Assembly: GCF_000372725.1 (NCBI RefSeq)
Contig: NW_005200170.1
Span: forward strand, 247,052 to 311,051
Length of the DNA stretch: 64,000 bases
From: Emiliania huxleyi CCMP1516
Lineage: Eukaryota > Haptophyta > Isochrysidales > Noelaerhabdaceae
Direction of reading: 5' to 3'
Positions 49,741 through 59,581 of the stretch are shown one piece after another. A program made the translations under genes and the position numbers. The notes below the pieces were generated by a model, which saw nothing but the letters and a program-made list of their open reading frames with translations, did not search any database and had not been told where the DNA came from. How positions within the stretch are numbered: the stretch's first letter is position 1; every line of letters starts with the position of its first letter.

Positions 49741-50638
49741 GCCGCAGCAGCCGCGTGTGCCGCCACCGTGCACACACGCGGCGCCATCGACATCGACAGC
49801 CTCGCCGCGTGCGCCGCCCGGCTGCTTCGGGATGCTCCGAGAGGCTCATCCGCGGCGCTCCCTGCCTCTCGCGCGACCGACCGCTCGTACCGCCGCAGCC
49901 TCGGCCTTGCGCCGCCCGCCGCCACCCCGCCGGCTGCGCCCCTCTTGTTCACAGTCTTCTCGGGCCTTGCCCTCCCCCGAGAGGGCGCCCTGCCCTCGAG
50001 TACATTGTACGCATCTCTGGCTGCGAGCGCGTGTACCATTCCCCCTGCCGCGCTCCCGCCCCATGCATGACTGCTGTACCCTTGCCGCTCGCGCTCGCCG
50101 CCCCTGCCCCATGTCTCTCTCGCTGTACCCTTTGGCATGCTTTCCTCTTTGGCGCGCGACGTGCGTCCCCGCTAGTGCGGTGGGCCTGTGTCCGTGTGCC
50201 GTCCGCGTCCCCGGTGTCAGGCACATTCTTTCCATGATTCTTTCTCAGAATTGTACCTTCACCAAAAGCGGCCGGAGTCCCGGACCGCGCGAACGCCGGA
50301 GCGACCGGGACGCGGGAGACGCGTGTGTGCAGGGAGAGAGAGACGTGAGAGAGCGCGCGCGTGCCCAAAGACGAGAGAGGTGCTCTCGGCGTGGTCTCGC
50401 GACATGAGAGGAGTCAGGAGAGGAGGAGAATAGCGGTATAGGCTAGCCATAGCGCGTCTCGCAGCAACACCAGCAACCAACGTACGGAACGCGCTACAGG
50501 GCCTAGTACCAAACGCTCCAGCCAGGAGATTCAACTAAGAACCTCCAACAGAGCCATGCCGCCCACACAGTCCGGGACGCGTGACGTGGTCCGGAAGACA
50601 TCGAATCACATCTCTCTCGGTCATCGCCAGGCCAAGCA
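49741..50638. other. intergenic between convergent RSH and FSH1-type genes
   Basis: Both flanking genes end here. Frames on either strand are open only for short Arg/Pro/Ala-rich stretches without recognisable domains. No RNA gene or repeat is supported. Confidence 0.35.
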
Positions 50639-51687
50639 TCACGATCCGGCGCTCTCACCAGGAGACCCTGCAGGCGTCTCTCTCTCCCGCTCTGCGCTGC
50701 GCGCTCCTGCCGCCGTCGCCGTCGCGCCTGCCTCCCGCGGCACCTCCTCCGCCCGCATCGCCCCCGCCACAAACTCCTTGAGGGATGCGCGGAAGGGGGC
50801 GTCCGACGGGATCGCGTGCCTGCGTCGCGAGCACACCACGTGAACACAGGGGACCGTGCAGTGTCGAGCATCGCGGGGATGCAAGGGCTAAAGTCCAGTG
50901 GCTGCAGCGAATGCAGCCGAATACGTGCCAAATCGGGGCACAGCGATCTGCATTGCTCATCTAGGATCGCCCGCCCTCCAGGGTGCTCGTAGCAGACCCG
51001 TGCAGCGAAGCACGCGGCGAGAGCGGCGGCACGCTCCGGCGGCACCGCCGCGTCGGCCGCGCCGCTGACGTGCAGCGACGGCAGCGGCAGCGGCGCCTCG
51101 GGGCGAAAGTCAGCCGCCCACTGCGGATCGCGCGGTACAAAGCCTGTGACGAGGCGAAGGGCTCTCGGAAGGGTCTCGGAAGGGTCTCGGAAGGGTCTCG
51201 GAAGGGTCTCGGAAGGGTCTCGGAAGGGTCTCGGAAGGGTCTCGGAAGGGTCTCAGAAGGGCGGCGCGTTGCCTGCGACGAGAATCGCGAAGCGAAAGAG
51301 GGTGCGCCGACGCATACACAGCAGCGCCGCCAGCGCCGCGCCCTGAGAGAAGCCGAGCACGCCGTCAAACGGCCCCTCCCTCTCGCATGTGGCGTCGAGG
51401 AGCTCGAGCGACCGCTCGACGCCAGCGTACTCGTGCGAGAGGGACGGGCGCGAGGCGGTGGCCTCGTCAAAAGTCCACCAGCCGAGCGACTGTCCGCGCT
51501 CATCGGCGTTGATGTCGCCGAGGAAGCCGGCGGTGGCTGCAAAGGGTGCGTCGACAAAGACAAAGTCACCCGCGACCGCCTTCAGCGCCTTGCGCAGCGA
51601 GCCGGTGCGCTGGCGGAAGAAGGCGGCGTTCTGAGCGTAGCCGTGCAGGCAGAGGATCCGGGCCTTGCTGGGCGTGGGCGTGCTCAT
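50639..51687 (-). CDS. FSH1-type serine hydrolase (alpha/beta hydrolase), three exons
   Basis: Exons 51687-51273, 51143-50975 and 50819-50639 join to 254 residues, total 765 bp, with frame preserved. The start is the ATG at 51685-51687 (MSTPTPSKARILCLHGYAQN). Family landmarks are all present: FVFVDAPF, GWWTFDEA, nucleophile elbow GVLGFSQGAALAALL, ILVAGFVPRDP (made by splicing), the Asp region SLHVSGAADAAVPPERA, and the catalytic His in EHPGGHAIPSDAPFRASL, which exists only after the second intron is removed. Both introns are GC-AG. The family includes yeast Fsh1 and human OVCA2, esterases acting on small acyl substrates; the substrate here is unknown. The Ser-Asp-His triad is complete, so the enzyme should be active. 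Intron 1 is an 11-bp minisatellite. Confidence 0.85.
51164..51261. repeat. 11-bp intronic minisatellite (CTCGGAAGGGT)9
   Basis: Nine units at exact 11-bp spacing (starting 51164, 51175, ... 51252), with one substitution in the last. They fill most of intron 1 (51144-51272) of the FSH1-type gene. Confidence 0.95.
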
Positions 51688-52195
51688 TCTGCCACCACCC
51701 TGCACTGTACCCGGGGAGCGGTGCCGGCCCGGCTTGGATGTGGTGGCCGAGGAGGGAGCGGTTGTGTTTTATTTGGAGCCGCCACGGCCACCCTCCAAAC
51801 CTCCTCCCCTTCTCCAGGACCGAGTCCCCCCAGGGGCGGGGCTGCTCTTCTCGACCTCCGCGCGCAAGGGCAAGCCGTCGGGCGGAGAGGGCGGCAGCCT
51901 CGCCCGCGCGGGGAGGACGGCGAGGCGGGAGGCGAGGCCGAGGTCGATTTTGGGGAGCTGCCGACGAAGGCGGAGTCGTCGCAGCGGGTGTGACCCGCCG
52001 AAGGCCGATTGTACGTCGCGCTGCACACTTGTTCTGAACTCAACCCATTGTTCAGCTATAGAGACCTCGCATTTTAGGTGTTTATTGCGATCGCGACGCG
52101 GACGGATCCTTTTTAGTAAAAATGAACCGGCCAGCCGGGGGCGCCCATGCATGGGTTGATTGACCTTAGATTGGGGTGCACAGCCAAAATCCCAC
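51688..52195. other. intergenic, promoter side of the FSH1-type gene
   Basis: No gene is recognised; the open frames are Arg/Pro-rich. It ends where the dispersed repeat at 52196 begins. Confidence 0.35.
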
Positions 52196-52449
52196 CCCTA
52201 GTCTAGCGGAAATTTTCGGTGTATCGTGAATGATCGCCGAGTATCGCCTAATATCGCCTAATATCGCGCACCCTCTCGCGCACCCTCGCGCACCCTCGCG
52301 CACCCTCACCCCGGCGGCGAACCGCGGCCGCGGAATTCTTTGTTTTCGGAGGAGACCATCTAAAGCTGGCGGCGCAGCCGGCGCGGCGCGCCTGCGGCGC
52401 GCCGTGGTTTCTTAATTTCGCGGAAACACCAGTGTGGTTTCTTGATCTG
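52196..52449. repeat. dispersed repeat with palindrome (copy 2)
   Basis: Partner of 44121-44428 (see there for shared blocks). It lies at the 3' end of the minus-strand membrane-protein gene, and its sequence appears to supply that gene's C-terminal tail and stop. Confidence 0.85.
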
Positions 52450-53055
52450 CTGCGGCGTCGGCACCAGTACACAGACAACCAAGTGAGCAAGGCCAGCGCG
52501 GCAAAACTGCCGATGCCACCCCCCACGGCAGCGCCAGACCCTGAGGCTAGCGTCATCGTCCGATCCACCGCCGCCTGGTGTCGGAGCCGGCAGAGAGGGG
52601 GGCAGCAGAGAGGGCGGAGGCGACGGTGAGGGCGGAGGCGACGGTGAGGGAAAGCACGGATCATCTCCATCATCGCAGCCGGGGCACGTGACTTTGAACG
52701 ATATTAGGGGCCACGCGAAGCAGCCACCCGATGAGTAAGAGTAGAAGTCCGAGCTTCCCGAACAGTCGGAGGTCTGATAGGTGTTGTCGTTGACTGTGCA
52801 CCCATCGCACGCGTACTCCGAGCTAGTTCCGTCCTCATTGTCGACGCACGAGCCCTGTTGGATGTTGCCGTCAAAGATCAACGCCGTGTTGCTGTTCACT
52901 GCGCACTCGGCTAATCCAACCCACGTCTGCAACTTGACCTCTCCGGCGCCCTGCAGCTGGCGGCGCTGTTCCGCCACCTCCGTGGCGGTGGAGATCGTCG
53001 CTCCGAGAGCAGGCACGGCCGTGAACGCGAGGAAGATTGCGGTGTTGCGCGACAT
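52248..53055 (-). CDS. secreted Cys-rich single-pass membrane protein
   Basis: The ATG at 53053-53055 starts a signal peptide (MSRNTAIFLAFTAVPALGAT). The ectodomain has about nine cysteines (VGLAECAVNSNTALIFDGNI, QQGSCVDNEDGTSSEYACDG, CTVNDNTYQTSDCSGSSDFY, then CFAWPLISFKVTCPGCDDG), followed by a Pro/Ser stalk of PSPPPSPS type. A transmembrane segment with stop-transfer arginines (GIGSFAALALLTWLSVYWCR) is in a different frame, so an intron of roughly 60 bp with acceptor ACACCAG near 52576 is inferred. The cytosolic tail after NHTGVSAK lies inside a dispersed repeat. The overall design is that of a type I surface receptor or adhesin; the ligand is unknown. The exact donor is uncertain. Confidence 0.6.
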
Positions 53056-53409
53056 ATACGAGGGCAGATGAAGAGAGTCGCCCGTCGGTGGTGCGAGTAA
53101 CGTCTTCGTGCGCAACCCAGAAGAAATACGCGTGCGCTCCCATGAACAGGAAGAGCGTCTCTTCTGTCTGGCTCGCGCATTTCTCCCGACCCATTTGAAG
53201 CGCGACTAATTTGTTCGTAAACGTAGTCTCCCCCCCACCCCCCCACCCCACCCCCCACCCCCCTGCCTGTTTCTTTGCCTAGGGCCCTCAGGGTGCATCA
53301 GTGGCAGGAGCGAAATTTTATCCACGGAGCCAAACCTAGACTAGCATCTCGCCCCCTCTCTGTGGCCCAAAAAAGCCTGCCGCTGCGACAGCCTCGCAGA
53401 CCACATTCC
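53056..53409. other. divergent promoter region
   Basis: The 354-bp spacer lies between the divergently transcribed Cys-rich membrane protein and the DnaJ fusion gene. It contains a C-rich stretch at about 53229-53264. No gene is recognised. Confidence 0.4.
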
Positions 53410-56400
53410 ATGGCGCCGCCTGACTTCTACGCGCTGCTCGGCGTCGACCGTGCCGCCACCAACGAGCAGGTGCGCAATGCGTACCGCGACTGCGCCATGC
53501 AGCACCACCCCGATCGCGGCGGAGACCCGGCAGTGTGGTCGGCGCTACAGCGCGCCTACGACACGCTGAGCGACCCGCAGAAGCGGGCCGTGTACGATCG
53601 CACCAAGCAAGACGGCTCGGTGGGCGCGGAGAAGGCGTTCGGGCAGGCCTTTGCCGAGAAGGGCGAGGGTGCGGCGCAGCAGCGCGGCCTCTCCATCGAG
53701 GCCGAGATGGCGGAGGCCAAGGGCAAGGGCTCGACGCTAGCCGCGGCAGGCTTCGACATGTCGCACGCGCAGGGCTTCGAGGCGTGGATGCGCAACCAGA
53801 AGGGGATGGGGAAGCAGTCCTTCTACACCGCCGAGGACCTCCTCCGCTCGCGCCAATACGGAAACATCGAGGCCGCCTGTCCCACCGCCGCCCGCCCCGC
53901 CACCGCCGTCCACCGCCCTCGCAGCCTCCCTCCGACTCGCACCACCCTCCCTCCCGTTACCGCCACTGTCGCTCTCGCCGCCTACCCGACCACTGCATGC
54001 GCGGCCACCAGGCGACCGAGTCGACGGCACAGCCGCTGCCGGCGCTGTCGGCGACGGCGGTCCGGTTCGATGCGCACGGCCCGCCCGAGGAGGTGCTGTA
54101 CGTCGACCGCGCCTGCTCTCTGCCCGACAAGCTCGCACACGGAGAGGTGCTTCCGACACACTTCCGACACACTTCCGACACACCTCCGAGACAGTTCAGC
54201 TCTCGCACAGGGCAATGGCTCCTCATGCACGCCCGCCGCCAGCCTCGCCACGGCCGCCAGCCTCGCCACCGCCAGCCAGCCTCGCCACCGCCGCCAGCCT
54301 CGTCACTGCCGCGGCGTCGCCAAAGCGTCGCCGAGCGCCCCGCCGTCGCCACTGCTCACCTTCTGTAGCCCTCCCTGCCCTCCTCTCACCCTCCCTCCCC
54401 TCCTCTCCCCACGCAGGTGCTCGTGCACATGCTAGCCGCCTGCGTGACAGACGAGGCCGCTGCCGCGCGTGCACGCCGACGCCATCTCCTTGACACACGT
54501 CCGCGACACGTCCCCGACATGTCTGCACAGGACCTGCTGCGCGTGCAGACCCCTCTCACCGTCCTCAACGACTTCCCGCCCTTCAACCGGACAAACAACA
54601 AGTGGGAGGCGGCGACGCTGCCCGCCTTGCCCGAGCCGCGCCCGAGCCTTCCCCCAACCTCCCCATAGGTGGGAGGCGGTTCCTCTGCCCGCCACCGCTG
54701 GCGTCGAGGGCGTCGGCGTGGTCATCGCCACCGCCAAAAACGTGCCCACGCTCAAAGACCACCCGCTCGAGGTCAAGGACTGGGTGCTGCTGCGGCCCGA
54801 AGCGCGCCGCAGGCGCCGCCGGCTGCTGCTGCTCCCACCATCTCCATGACACCTCCCTGACACCTCCCTGACACCTCCGTGACACCACTCTGACACCTCC
54901 CCGACACTCTCCCTGACACCTCCCTGACACGTCCCTGACGCCTCCCTGACACGTCCCTGACACCTCCCCGACGCGTCCCAATGACGCGTCCCTGACCCTT
55001 CCCCCGCAGGCCCGCCGGCTGCTGGTCGACCATGGCGGTCGTCGAATCGTCAATGCTGATCAAGGTCCCGGCGCAGCTGATGCCCGTCCGCCACCTGGCG
55101 TGCTCGCGCTCCCTCTGCACCGCCTACCGCCTCCTCGAGGACTACGGCTCGCTCCGGCCCGGCGACACCATCATCCAGAACGCGGCCGACCTGCCCGTCG
55201 GACAGGCGGCCGCAGCACCTGCAACCTCGTGTCAACCTCGTGGAGTCTCGGGTCATCATCTCGGCCCATCCGGCGCATCTCGGGCCATCTCGGGCCATCT
55301 CGCGGGATCTCGGGCCATCTCGGGCCATCCCGTGGGATCTCGGGCCATCTCGGGCCATCTCGGGCCATCCCGTGGGATCTCGGCCACCCGACTCTGCCCC
55401 CCATGTCGGCCAGGCGGTCGTCCAGCTCTGCAAGATGCTCAAGATCCGCTCGATCAACCTCGTCCCCGACGACGAGGCCGTCCGCCCGTGGAGCCGCACC
55501 AAGCCGCTGCCGAGACCCGTCCGCACCCCATGACCCCTGTCCTGTAGGCCTTCGAGCAGACCAAGGCGCTGCCCGCCCCAGCTCGGCCATCGCACACGCC
55601 CTTGCCCCGTCGCTGACGCGTCCCCGACGTCCCGCAGGAGCTACTCGTCCAGCTCGGCGCCTCGCACGTGCTGCGCGACAATGCGAAGGTGGGCGAGTTC
55701 ATCGACGCGCTCGGCCAGATGATGCCGCGCCTCGGCATCGACTCGCTCGGCGGCGAAGCGGGCAAGCGCATGTCGGTCGCGCTGCGGCCCGGCGGGCAGC
55801 TGGTAGGTGGCCTCGCCACGCCTCTTCTGCTCGGCCCACCGCGCTTCTCTTCTTCTTAGGCGGGCAGCTCGTGATGCACTCGCTGCAGACTGGGCAGGTG
55901 CCGACCATCTCGCCGTCGCTGCTCATGTACCAGCAGATTTCGTTGCACGGCTTCAACATGGCGCAGTGGGTCGATGAGAATGGCGTCGAGGCGTACAAGG
56001 ACATGCTCAACACCATCGGCGAGCTCGTGCAGGCGGGAAAGCCTCGAGCGCGCCCCATCGACACCTCTCCCCTTCGCCACCCGGCTTCTCTGTTCTCACA
56101 GGCGGGCAACCTCGAGCTCGCCACCGCCGAGGCGCCCGTCCGCGGCATGGAGCCGTCCGCCCTCAAGGCGGCCCTCTCGTCGCACCGCCGCGGCGCCGCC
56201 GGCCGGCCGCGCGAGCGGTCGGTGCTTGTCCTCGGCAGCGAGGCGGCCGCCAACGAGGTCTACTTCGAGCTGCAGGCGAGCATCCGGAGCATGTACGGCG
56301 CAGACGAGCCGCAGACGCCCGCCGCCGGCGCGCCCCCCGCGCAGAGCGCCGCGCCGCCGTTGCAGTCGCCGGTGGCGGCCTCGCCACAGCGGCCGCGCGC

Positions 56401-56623
56401 GTCCGAGCGGTGGGGCGACGCGGCGGAGATGCTGGCCGAGCTGAGCCTGTCGCAGTACGCGTCCGCCTTTGAGGAGGAGGAGATGACGTCGATCGAGCTC
56501 CTCGAGGACATCGTGTCGCGCGGCGACGGAGAGAAGGAGCTGATGGACGCGCTCAAGGAGATGGGCATCAAAAAGATGGGCCACCGGCAGGCCATCGTCG
56601 GCGCCGTGGTTGGCAAGCTATGA
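53410..56623 (+). CDS. DnaJ - enoyl-reductase-like (MDR) - SAM domain fusion protein, about 11 exons
   Basis: Exon 1 (53410 to about 53875) encodes a J domain: MAPPDFYALLGVDRAATNEQ with the HPD motif in MQHHPDRGGDP. Later exons match the mitochondrial trans-2-enoyl-CoA reductase type of medium-chain reductase: AVRFDAHGPPEEVLYVD (about 54058), VLVHMLAACV, DLLRVQTPLTVLNDFPPFNR, GVEGVGVVIATAKNVPTLKD, MLIKVPAQLMPVRHLACSRS followed by LCTAYRLLEDYGSLRPGDTI and IQNAAD, VVQLCKMLKIRSINLVPDDE, ELLVQLGASHVLRD, and GGQLVMHSLQTGQVPTI. A SAM domain ends the protein (LAELSLSQYASAFEEEEMTS ... MGIKKMGHRQAIVGAVV). The reductase exons have no ATG of their own, and the frame joins from the J-domain exon, supporting one fused gene. 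Introns include several GC-AG. A role in mitochondrial fatty-acid synthesis or quality control is inference. Confidence 0.7.
54842..54975. repeat. 11-bp intronic minisatellite (CTGACACCTCC)n
   Basis: About twelve degenerate units of CTGACACCTCC, 11 bp each, fill an intron of the DnaJ-reductase gene. A related array with unit ACTTCCGACAC lies at about 54153-54195 in an earlier intron. Confidence 0.85.
55257..55390. repeat. 10-bp intronic minisatellite (CATCTCGGGC)n
   Basis: About thirteen units of CATCTCGGGC with variants such as CATCCCGTGGGATCTCGGGC fill intron 55206-55413 of the DnaJ-reductase gene. Confidence 0.85.
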
Positions 56624-56959
56624 GCTGGGGGGGGGGGCTGGTGGGGCCAGCCTCCTGCGCGCGCGGCAGCCGCTGCGAGCTGCGCAGCGGGCGGCGGGAG
56701 CTTGAGAGGGGAATGCGGGCTAGGAGGACGCAAGCGGATACGGCCTCTATTTGCGGGGGGAGCATCGGCATTGGGCGCAGCGCGCGTTTTTCACCAGTCT
56801 TTATTTTCTGTGTGTGCATCTGCTGCTGCTCATTGCGCATCAGAGTGACCAGACCCCATGTTTTCCCTTTGCCTCCCTTTCACAGTGTATGAATAATATT
56901 ACTCCGACTGTATGTGCGCCGTGTCCCTGCACCCGCGTTTTCCACACGAGTCACGGCCG
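56624..56959. other. convergent 3' region
   Basis: The 336-bp stretch lies between the stops of the plus-strand fusion gene (56623) and the minus-strand eIF2D gene (56960). It is A/T-richer towards 56780-56900 and probably contains both polyadenylation regions; TGAATAATATT at 56888 is a possible minus/plus signal. No gene is recognised. Confidence 0.4.
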
Positions 56960-59581
56960 TCACGCCCTCCGCACATTCGTCGCCTTCTTCTTCTTCTTCT
57001 GAGCGTGCCCTGGCCCCTTCATCGCCGCAGCGCGGTTCTCGACGCAGCTCGGAGGCAGCCCGTGCTTCGCCGCGAGCCACTCCGTGATCGAGCGGTCCCA
57101 CAAGCCTTGCACCGACACGACGCGCTTCTGCACGCCGCTCTTGAGCGCCTCCTCCTCCACGTTGGCCGTCGCGCCGCACACGCCCGCCAGCTCGCGCGCG
57201 GCCGTGTACGGGTCGATCGAGTATGCTGCGAGCTCGGCGACGCAGGTCACGGAGTGGCCGCGCCGCTGCTCGGTGGTCAGCACCACCTGTTGAGGGGGAG
57301 CCAAGGATTGAGCGGGACGCTTGTGAGGGCGATCTCGAGCGATCTCGAGCGATCTCGAGCGATCTCGGGTCTGCCCATGGGCCTGAAAGAGCCAAAGAGC
57401 GGATAGCAGGCGCGCCAAGTGATGTGTAGCAGGAGAGGCGGGCGGAGGGAGCACCACCTTTGGCGGCTCTCCTCTGGCGTGCATCGGCTTCTCGAGCGCG
57501 CCGCCGCTCACCCGCGTCCACTGCTCGAGGCGCTTGAGGAAGCGCCGCCGCACCTCCTTGGGCGGCATGCTCGCCGCGCCCGCCTGCGGGTCCTTGGCCG
57601 CCTCGCCGCCTCGGAAGAGGGCGTCCGACAGCAGCGGGTCGAGCGCCCACGCCGAGTGAGACGACTGACCACCGCCTCCACCTTCCGCGCCTCCGCCGGC
57701 CGATACGGCCGCCACGTGCGCCTAGAGGACCCACCGGGAGAAGGAAAGCTGCGCCGCGGCGAGAAGAAAGATGCGGACGGCCGCCGCGCGCCTCGAGGAT
57801 CGCAAGCACTTGCGCCTCGTCGAGAAACGCCCTGCCGTCCGTGGCGCCGCGCGCGCGGAACAGCGGCTTCATCGCATCCGACGGACGGTAGACCGTCGTC
57901 ACGCGCAGCAGCGGCACGCTGCCCGCCCCTCCGCCGCCGCCCGCCCCACCCCCCGCCCCTCCGCCGCCCGCCGCCGCCTCCGCCGTCAGCTCCCACCCGC
58001 AGAAGTGGCAATACGCGTCTGTCGAGCGGCCGAGCGTTCTGACGCTGAGCTCGCCGAGCCTGGGGCGGAAAGGGCGCGGGTCGGGGGAGAGACCAGAGTG
58101 AGCCGGAGGGCGAAAGCCCACCGCGCTTTGGCGTTGCCGTCGTGCAGAGGCCCTCTCGCTCCTAAGAGCGAACAGCTGGGATCCAAGGGAAGAGAAGGCG
58201 CTGGAGCCGAGCCGAGGCCGTCGCGCTCCATCGCGCTCGCGAACGCGCTCAGCTTCTTGTAGCTCGAGGCCTGCCCACAGCGGCCCTTTTGATTCCCTCC
58301 CCGGACTTCTTCCCCTTCTGGCGGCTCGAGACCTTGACGTCGAGCGACGTGCCCGCCGGTCGGCCTGGGCGCATGTGCTGGCTGTAGAACGCGTTGACTG
58401 TCATAGGCAGCGACGCGTCCTTGACCTACGCCTCGGGGCGTACCTCGGGTCATCTCGGCCAGCCACAGTCGTGGGGAGGCAGCGACGCGTCCTTGCCGCG
58501 TGCGCGGCGTGCAGGAAGCAATCCCGGAGCAGCCGGTCCATCTCCGCCGCAGCCTCCGCACGCGCCGCTGCGCCGCCCTCCGCCGCTGCGCCGCCCTCCG
58601 CCGCCGCGGCGGCTCCCGCCGACCCCTCCCCTGCAGGCTCCGATTCCTCTCCTGCGGCCGCCTCCTGCACCGGACCGCCGCCCAGCCCGCCGCCGCCTAA
58701 CCCGCCGCCGCCGCCCAGCCCGCCGCCGCCGCCCAGCCCGCCGCCGTCGCCCTGCGCCGCCTCCACCGGCGCCACGCTCACGCCGCCGCCCTCGGCAACG
58801 ACGAAGCCCGAGTTGGGGAGAGGCCGGCCCGCGAGCCGCCAGAGCGCGTCCCCGACCACGTGCTCGACCTGCAGCGCCGTCCCCTTGACCGCGCCTGGGC
58901 TGCGGACCGCCTCGGCGACAGCGGCGCCAGGCACGGCAAGCACGCCAACCGCGACCGCCGAGGGGTTGCCGAAGATGCGGACGCAGGCGGCGGCGCCGGC
59001 GGGGAGAGCTGCGACCGACGCGTCGGCGGCACGCACGCCGGGGAGGAGCAGGTCTGCGCCGTTGATCAAGTAGCGCGCCGCCTGCAGGCATGTTCCGAGA
59101 AGCGTCGGGGCAGGGCTCCAGCAGCTCCGTGAGGCGGGTCGCACGGGCCGCCTCTGGCGGGCAGACGAGAGCGGGCAGCGCGGTCGGGACTCGCCACAGC
59201 CCGGGCAGCGTCGGCAAGAGGCCCGAGCTGCCGAGCTCGAAGAGCACCGGGACTCTGTCGCAGTCGATGATGCGGCACACCAACCCGCCGGCCGTGCGCC
59301 TCTGCACGACGTCAGCGCCCTTTCGGAGGAGGAGCGCAGCATCCTCGGGTGCCGCCAGCCGCCTGCCAGCACACGCGGTGGAATCCGAGGCTTCCGAGGC
59401 TTCCGAGGCTTACTACTCGGTAGTCCGTCCTACTCGGTGTGCGGCAGGCGCGGGTGGCCGCGTTTGTGGATGTCTGCACGGGCTTGGAGCGCCTGGACGC
59501 CTCAGCGGAGAGCTTCTTCACATCCTTGCCGCTGAGCTTCTGCTCGGCCTTGACGAGAATTTCCTTCTGCTTGAAGGGCAT
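56960..59581 (-). CDS. EIF2D: eIF2D (ligatin-like translation initiation factor), multi-exon
   Basis: The start is the ATG at 59579-59581 (MPFKQKEILVKAEQKLSGKD). Exons in order match eIF2D throughout: N-terminal domain with VPVLFELGSSGLLPTLPGLW (about 59250), PUA domain with LINGADLLLPGVRAADASVA and VAVGVLAVPGAAVAEAV (59070-58900), ALWRLAGRPLPNSGF, an acidic/Gly linker, the SWIB-like domain with LPMTVNAFYSQHMRPGRPAG joined to SSYKKLSAFASAM (58410-58210), and the C-terminal SUI1 domain with VVLTTEQRRGHSVTCVAELA and IDPYTAARELAGVCG (57286-57170), VQGLWDRSITEWLA and a Lys-rich tail. eIF2D delivers Met-tRNA to the ribosome independently of GTP and helps recycle ribosomes. Introns include GC-AG 57722-57791, GT-AG 57287-57457, and one with apparent GA-AG ends near 58480. 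The junction near 59080 does not keep frame with canonical sites. Confidence 0.85.
57330..57368. repeat. 10-bp intronic minisatellite (GATCTCGAGC)4
   Basis: Four 10-bp units inside the 171-bp intron 57287-57457 of the eIF2D gene. Confidence 0.85.

Noticed and set aside
51164-51261. CRISPR or coding repeat (RDPSETLPRPF on the minus strand)
   Set aside because: 11-bp units without spacers; lies inside an intron whose removal restores a conserved protein motif.
53410-54020. Treating the J-domain exon and the reductase exons as two separate genes
   Set aside because: No start codon or promoter-like gap was found before the reductase exons, and the frame joins across a plausible GC-AG intron; kept as one gene, with a transcript test proposed.
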